64,000 bases of DNA from Endomychus coccineus. Its lineage: Eukaryota; Arthropoda; Insecta; Coleoptera; Endomychidae. Made by a program: the position numbers and the translations under genes. A model generated the notes under the pieces. It was not told the origin of the DNA and made no database searches. It worked only from the letters and a program-made list of their open reading frames with translations. The stretch is taken from NCBI GenBank assembly GCA_958510875.1, contig OY294067.1:27206912-27270911 (forward strand), in the 5' to 3' direction. Every line of letters begins with the position of its first letter. Positions within the stretch are counted from its first letter, which is position 1. Positions 58,601 to 64,000 of the stretch are shown here, piece by piece.

Positions 58601-59235
58601 GTGACTAGCTTTTCAGGTGTTGGCACTTTTCCTAAGACCGCCAGCATTTCCACCGGTGATACATCACTTCCATCTACTCTAAATGAGTCTTTTCCAGGAT
58701 TCGATACTTTCATTGACATAACTCCAATTTCATTTTCTTCATGAAGTACATTCTGGACAACACAAACTTTTCCATCTCATTTGTCTTTATTGAGATGTTT
58801 TATAAACATAATCACTTTATGCTTACCAATTCCGTCAGTAGACCGATGGTTCTTATATTTTCAGGTTTTTCTTTCTTTCCTAGACTCTCGAGGATATTTT
58901 TCCAAAATATACATTATCGACATTGAAGGGAATTAGGCCGCATTTGCGAAATCCAAACTGTTTCTGAAATTTACTTCCTGAATTTTCCATTCGGCATTTT
59001 CTAACTTCCTTCTTCCAGACATTATGCAGAGGTCTGAACACAGACACTTTTTACCAGGTTGCCCGTTTTTGAACGTATTATTCCGTTTTGTATTTTTTTA
59101 TGATATACTCCACACTATCCAGCAGCTGGTCTTTTGTATCAGGATAATGAAGTTTGAAAATGGCGAATATCCACTGCATCTCTTAGACTCTATCCATTCC
59201 ATTTATAAAGAAGTTTTACTCTTGGCACATTGAAC
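58601..59235 (-). pseudogene. pogo-like (CENP-B type) transposase remnant
   Basis: On the minus strand, DQLLDSVEYIIKKYKTE near 59150-59110 is followed by TFKNGQPGKK-like sequence (HTH region, other frame). Next come FRPLHNVWKKEVRKCRMENS and FGFRKCGLIPFNVDNVYFGK (end of the DDE domain, 59035-58900). Then EENEIGVMSMKVSNPGKDSF and DVSPVEMLAVLGKVPTPEKL (58740-58610), the C-terminal tail. The catalytic core is deleted and frames shift. Confidence 0.6.
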
Positions 59236-59239
59236 TATT

Positions 59240-60063
59240 TAGCTGCAGTAGAAACATTTATTCCCCTCTCGAGAGATTTAAGAACTGCTCCGCCCCAATT
59301 ATTGACATGTTCTTATCCACTAATTGACACTAGTGTCGATAACTAGTGGACAATGCAGATTTAAGAAAATGAAAATTATATTTAAACTGCCTCTTGACGG
59401 AGAGCTACAAGCAACTAATAACTTGAAAAATATGGTTATTCCAGTATTTGACACATGTGCCAGGTTTTTCGTTTACCAGTGATTGAAACTTGAATATTTT
59501 CTTACTACAAATATTTATTGGTTATGTTAGGTGTGATATTTCTTTCCATCAGAGCATATCGATTGGGTAGAAATATAGAACATGTATAGAGCATACGAAA
59601 TGAAGATTTATACTGGATATTTCTTCAGATCCTTCTTTTCAAAAATATCTCAAACAATTAGCACAACTATTTCCAATTGATGCACTTCTTAACTTCATCC
59701 ACGTGCTGTGATGGAATGGCGACCAATAGTGGCGCTAAATAATGTGCAGAGTAGCTAGACATATCAAGGAATACAACTATATACAGAAAAAGTAGCATCA
59801 TTTTGAAAGTGTCGATGACTGGGTGGTTTACCTTATTCATAAGTTGAATATACTCACTCAATGATTTTCAGATTTTTATTACAGTTACAAAAGAATTGAT
59901 ATACTCAAAAATCAAAAATTTTAAAAAGTTACCAATGTCGAGCCGAACGATGATCTAGTTGAATAGTTAAAAGCGAGGTTGAAAGGAACTTTTTAACGTC
60001 CTTTTATGTGATCTGAGTTTCATTTGTACATGTAACTAAGTGTATCATCTTTTTCTCTTTCAG
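59240..60063. other. Non-coding, probably intron of the WW-domain gene
   Basis: No element recognised; ends in the strong acceptor ctttttctctttcag. Confidence 0.4.
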
Positions 60064-60240
60064 TGTTCATAGTGTATTGTTAGTGATGTTACTACAAACT
60101 GCTCCTGGTGAATCAGGAGCTAAACCTCCGGAGGAATTGAAGAATGATGCTGATAATACTCATACACACATGTTGGATTATGCTCCAGCGCCTGGTTGGA
60201 CCGTCCACGTTAACAAAGAAGGAAGATTATATTATTGCAA
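60064..60240 (+). CDS. Exon of a WW-domain host gene
   Basis: Exon between tttcag and gtgagt, 58 full codons (VHSVLLVMLLQTAPGESGAK to GRLYYC), entering with one base and leaving with two. Its end, APGWTVHVNKEGRLYYC, is the first half of a WW domain (first Trp and the YY pair); the second Trp and Pro must be in a later exon, which I could not find before 64,000. WW domains bind Pro-rich ligands. I do not recognise the specific protein. No upstream exon was identified either. Confidence 0.6.
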
Positions 60241-62550
60241 GTGAGTACAATTATTTTGACAATCATCCACTACATATTGGCTGTGGATGTTTCTTCTTGT
60301 TCTTCAGTTTTAATACGTCTGCGATATGTAACAGGGATTTTCTCTGTAGTATTTTTTCTATTCAGAGTTTTCAAAATGTAATTTTTAATAAATTTTGACT
60401 TAATTTTGTGAATCTTTAGTTTGGGGTTTTCTCTTTGATTGAAAACATATACATTACATTTGAAGTATCCATTTGAATTTTCTAATAATTTGGCACAAGT
60501 TAAATTTCGTTGCGCTTCTTTCGAAGTTATGATGATCACATTTTTGGATAAAATTAACAAATATGTTTCGATGGGTACTTCTGCCAAATTGAGGAAAATA
60601 GTTGGACACATTCGTCGGTAACTTGTTATTAACACCAAACTTCCGTATCCCGTCAATACTAACTTCTAAAATCTGAAATGACATGAATTTGTTTATTTGT
60701 CAATAAGACAAATTTGCAAAATCGACAGAAAAAATGAGTGAGAATGCTGAGAATTTCTTCATTCCAGCTGAAATTGAGCATAAGCTGCTACCAGCGAAAA
60801 ACAAAAGTGTGTAGAGAACGAATTGGTAGAATTCAACTGGCGAAAAGAAAAAAGGGGCATATGAGAAGGAGCAATTACAGAAGAGGTGCTGATATCCTAT
60901 TTTTTCAATGTGGAGAAACGGTTTCTTGCCTCTTCAATGTGGACAAAGTTATTCGATGCTAAAATCAATGTTGAAAGTGCATATTTGAAAGCCGCATCAA
61001 GAAATTATAAACCAAAGAAGGCAAAGTGAATTTGAATAATGCTCTTTCAACCTGGTAGAAACATTCCTTTATTTCTAAGATTCCCCGTACTACACTGTAT
61101 GGAGGTACATAAAACCAGCCCTATAAAAATCCGGACACTTTTGTTGTCAGAGGTTTTATGTTGTTCCCCAGCAACTAAAAAGGAGAAATTTGCCAGAACA
61201 TCCGGTAATGCTCCTCAACCCGGAATATTCTTCTTATTTTGGGGGTTGAAGGTTTTATACATACTGAAAACTTTTTTGAAAATACAAACCATTTTCTATT
61301 TATTTTGAGTTTCAACGACTATCAAATTTACATGACTTGAGACTAGACTAGTAGACTCTATGTCATCTATAAAAATGGCGAACAAAAGGTTTTCGAATGC
61401 GACCCATGAGGAATCTCCGATTGGAAATCAATATATCCAGAGTGAAGTTTCCGATATATCAGACTAGCAAACAATATTAGAATTCGAATATGATGGTATG
61501 AAGTGAAACTACCTTCCCCAAAATCATTTAGTTCTTCCGAAAAATAATTATAAAATTACTCATTTAGTTGATCGGTGACTATGTTTGCAAAAATTTTGAT
61601 GAAACATACAGGATATTGATCTTAATGCAACTTTGTGTACGTTTAGCATATACGGTAAGTTCTGTTAAAAGATGTAGATATCTATGTTGGATAAACTCGC
61701 GATATATCTTTTATTGGGTTTTAGGATCTTTAATTTTTCATGAAGGAGCTATCAGGAGATTTTTACTGTGGGAGTGCGTCCTGCAAATAATGTCGTTTAT
61801 GGAAAATAAAATCGTCCTACTGAAGTTCGACGAATGTGTTTTCGGTATGAACAAATGAAAATCGCGATATATGAAATTGATGAAAGGGTTGCCAATGAAT
61901 TCTTCCTTGGGTTCATAGACTAAAAAAGGTACAAGATATTCGCTTTCGGCATAAATAGAAAATCAAAAATGAATGTTGGGTTACGTATTTCCCACACAGA
62001 AAACATATAGCACATAACCGTAGGTTTGTTTTGAATTTGTAGGTGAAGTTTGTGAGTACGTTGACCGCATTTGTTAGGAAATGAATAGAACTTTATCTTG
62101 AACATGTTCGCATTCTAACTTCGAACTTATAGTGAAAATTGTCATACTTATTCGGAAAAGTTGAAATCCAGGCGAAAATTCAATTTAAAACAACGAGAGG
62201 GAAAGTTTTTTCATCTCACAAATGGTTACTCCAGTTCTAAAAATCAAATTCAATAACATTCTACGTACTTACAGCGTTCTGGCTCTGTTTCTCACTTCAG
62301 TTTACCGTTTAGCTCGAAGAAAATAAGGTATTTCGACAAGCAACACATTTATTACTTAATAATATTCTTTTCAGATTGAATCGCTCCATATCAAAAAATG
62401 AAACTAAAATTAAAGTTTTTATATCCTTCAGTTACATATATCTGCATAAGAATACTATATCTACATAAAAATACTACCGTTGTGAATTAGATTCTAACAA
62501 GTTTCACATCTTTGATGTATCTATGTTTGTGATAAGTCTATGTCGCGCCA
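60241..62550. other. Non-coding with a dispersed repeat
   Basis: 60490-60700 is copy 2 of the 32770-32970 repeat. 60720-61860 has short protein-like pieces (FFNVEKRFLASSMWTKLFDA, FLLWECVLQIMSFMENKIVL) in broken frames, maybe an old unrecognised element. No intact gene. Confidence 0.4.
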
Positions 62551-63162
62551 CCTGGTAGCACGGTCGTACATACAGGTCTGGGGACTCGTATGTTTGACAT
62601 GGGTCTCTTACGCGTCACCAAACTCGTAGTCCCTCGCTCAGCCACTAGCTAGCGCTTGGATCGAAGTACGGCAACAATCACATTATCAAGTAAAATAATT
62701 TTTCTCGTAACGCTATATTTACTATTCTGATTTGAGAGAGGAATAGAACTGTTACTCTTGTCAAAATGTATTACTCACCTTAAAAATACCTTCCCCTTTT
62801 TCGTTATACATGCTCGCACACATAAAAGACCTCATTAAAACGATTTCTATCCGGAATCGCAAGCATCCACTTTTTTCGCATTTCCGCATCTTTCGACACT
62901 TTAAAAACAGAAGTTTCTTGCTTTACACTTTTGTACCCCGTTTTGCATTTCGGCACAATGCACGATTTCGTAATTTGTTTCAAAAACGCAGGTATTTCTT
63001 GAGTTTACAATTTATTTATTTAAGAATGACAGTTGTCAGAGAATTTCGACTACTGCGCCATCCTTTTTGGTACTACGCGACAGTCGACGCTTAGCGGACC
63101 CACTTCTCACATAGGAAACAGCCTCGAGTCCCCAGACCTGTATGTACGACTGTGCCTGGTAG
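62551..63162 (+). mobile_element. P-like MITE, copy e, with THAP exon remnant
   Basis: Element 62559-63154 (596 bp), TIR CACGGTCGTACATACAGG / inverted at right, perfect TSD CCTGGTAG. The THAP exon and its splice donor (complement, actcac at 62775) lie on the minus strand at about 62780-62965. Confidence 0.92.
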
Positions 63163-63264
63163 TGCCGCTACAGAAGAGGGGAATATTATTCTATAGTGCC
63201 CCCTATGACATAGTTTGTAAGTGTATATTATATTTCTTAATAAAACTATGGTGCATCAGGATTT

Positions 63265-63325
63265 GTCAGAACCACGGTCGTGTCTATTATAGACAGTCTA
63301 TACTCTATACGACCGTGGTCAGAAC
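63265..63325. mobile_element. 45-bp minimal P-like copy f with perfect TSD
   Basis: 63273-63317 begins CACGGTCGTGTCTATTATAG and ends ..TATACGACCGTG; the two halves are imperfect inverted repeats. Perfect 8-bp TSD GTCAGAAC at 63265-63272 and 63318-63325. Confidence 0.8.
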
Positions 63326-63911
63326 AAAAGGCAGGAATATTCCAAATTTCACTAGTCAAATTTATCAACATAAAAATGAAAGCGAAAGGTGCTCATTACC
63401 AAAACAATATGATTTGTAATTTAGATTTCTATTTAATAGCGATTGACCTGGGACTCATTCATAACAATCTTTGCCACCTAAAGTTTTCTTGCATTGTAAA
63501 AGTTTGGTTTCTTGGTACTAGGTGCTAGGATTAAGAACTGTATTTACTTACATATTTTATAATGATGCAATTGAATTTTTCTATTTCTTCGCAATAATAT
63601 AGAGTATAGACTGATCAAATAACAAACACAAAACCTTAAGGCCTCGACCAGCAAGGTACTAACACTAACACTAACGTGATTCACCAAGAGAAGATAAATC
63701 GTACTCAACAATTTCAACAAAATAACGCACTCGACTGTCGAGCTTTCCTTTCAATCTCCTCTGGCTCTACTCTCTGCTGAACTGAAATGCACATAGCCAT
63801 AGCACTTAGCAGATGACAGATCCACTATTTGACATGCACAGAACTACAGAACTATACTGAAATGAGTGAAATGTCAATATGAAATCAGAGAATCAGTGAT
63901 TTATACGGGCC
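63326..63911. other. Intergenic, nothing recognised
   Basis: No gene. A short actaacactaacactaac run at about 63658. Confidence 0.45.
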
Positions 63912-64000
63912 CACGGTCGTATATACAGGTCTGGAAACTCTATGTTTGACATGAGTCTCTTACATGTCGCCAAACTCGTAGTCCCTCGCTCAGCCACCAG
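63912..64000 (+). mobile_element. P-like MITE, copy g, cut by the window end
   Basis: CACGGTCGTATATACAGGTC and the subterminal ccaaactcgtagtccctcgc match the left ends of copies d and e. The rest is outside. Confidence 0.85.

Noticed and set aside
61568..61858. 96-residue plus-strand open frame
   Set aside because: Composition rich in Cys/Phe/Leu from AT-rich DNA, no domain recognised, stops all around.

Overview
The window looks like nuclear DNA of an arthropod, most likely an insect. It is AT-rich, its genes are split by introns with GT/AG borders, and most of the rest is transposable-element debris typical of insects: mariner, hAT, P-like, Tc1-like, pogo-like, Ty3/gypsy, LINE and Penelope-like elements. 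I see nothing that fixes the order or species.

From about 5.5 to 34.5 kb, the + strand carries the 3' part of one large host gene, the Girdin/Daple (CCDC88) family cytoskeletal coiled-coil protein. Twelve in-phase exons encode about 1,197 residues, from inside the N-terminal Hook domain to a C-terminal PDZ-binding tail (Gly-Cys-Val). The first Hook exons must lie upstream. Its introns hold a PLE remnant with a GIY-YIG domain, a mariner split by a 3.2-kb DNA transposon of unusual type (17-bp TIRs, 8-bp TSD), a second mariner, a 20-copy 90-bp satellite, a Tc1-like foldback element, a 484-bp-arm perfect-looking palindrome carrying hammerhead-ribozyme motifs, a LINE and a BED-finger hAT element. 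A broken Ty3/gypsy element fills the first 2.2 kb.

From 34.5 to 64 kb there are three more host-gene signals. The first is a single long exon (42.2-43.7 kb) encoding a Myb/SANT plus Harbinger-nuclease-like protein that has lost two catalytic aspartates, so it may be domesticated. The second is an intact MORN5-like gene on the minus strand (51.1-52.2 kb). The third is an isolated + strand exon ending inside a WW domain (60.1 kb). Between them sit at least six insertions of one P-like family (TIR CACGGTCGTA, 8-bp TSDs), several with remnants of a THAP exon and some with further CA..TG elements nested inside. This interval also has a second hAT element, LINE fragments, a pogo remnant and two more hammerhead-like hairpins.

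The most unusual material is the hammerhead-bearing Penelope terminal repeats, the 7.0-10.2 kb transposon, the P-like/THAP MITE cluster with its 45-bp minimal copy, and the possibly domesticated Harbinger gene. All calls come from reading the sequence; no database search was run.
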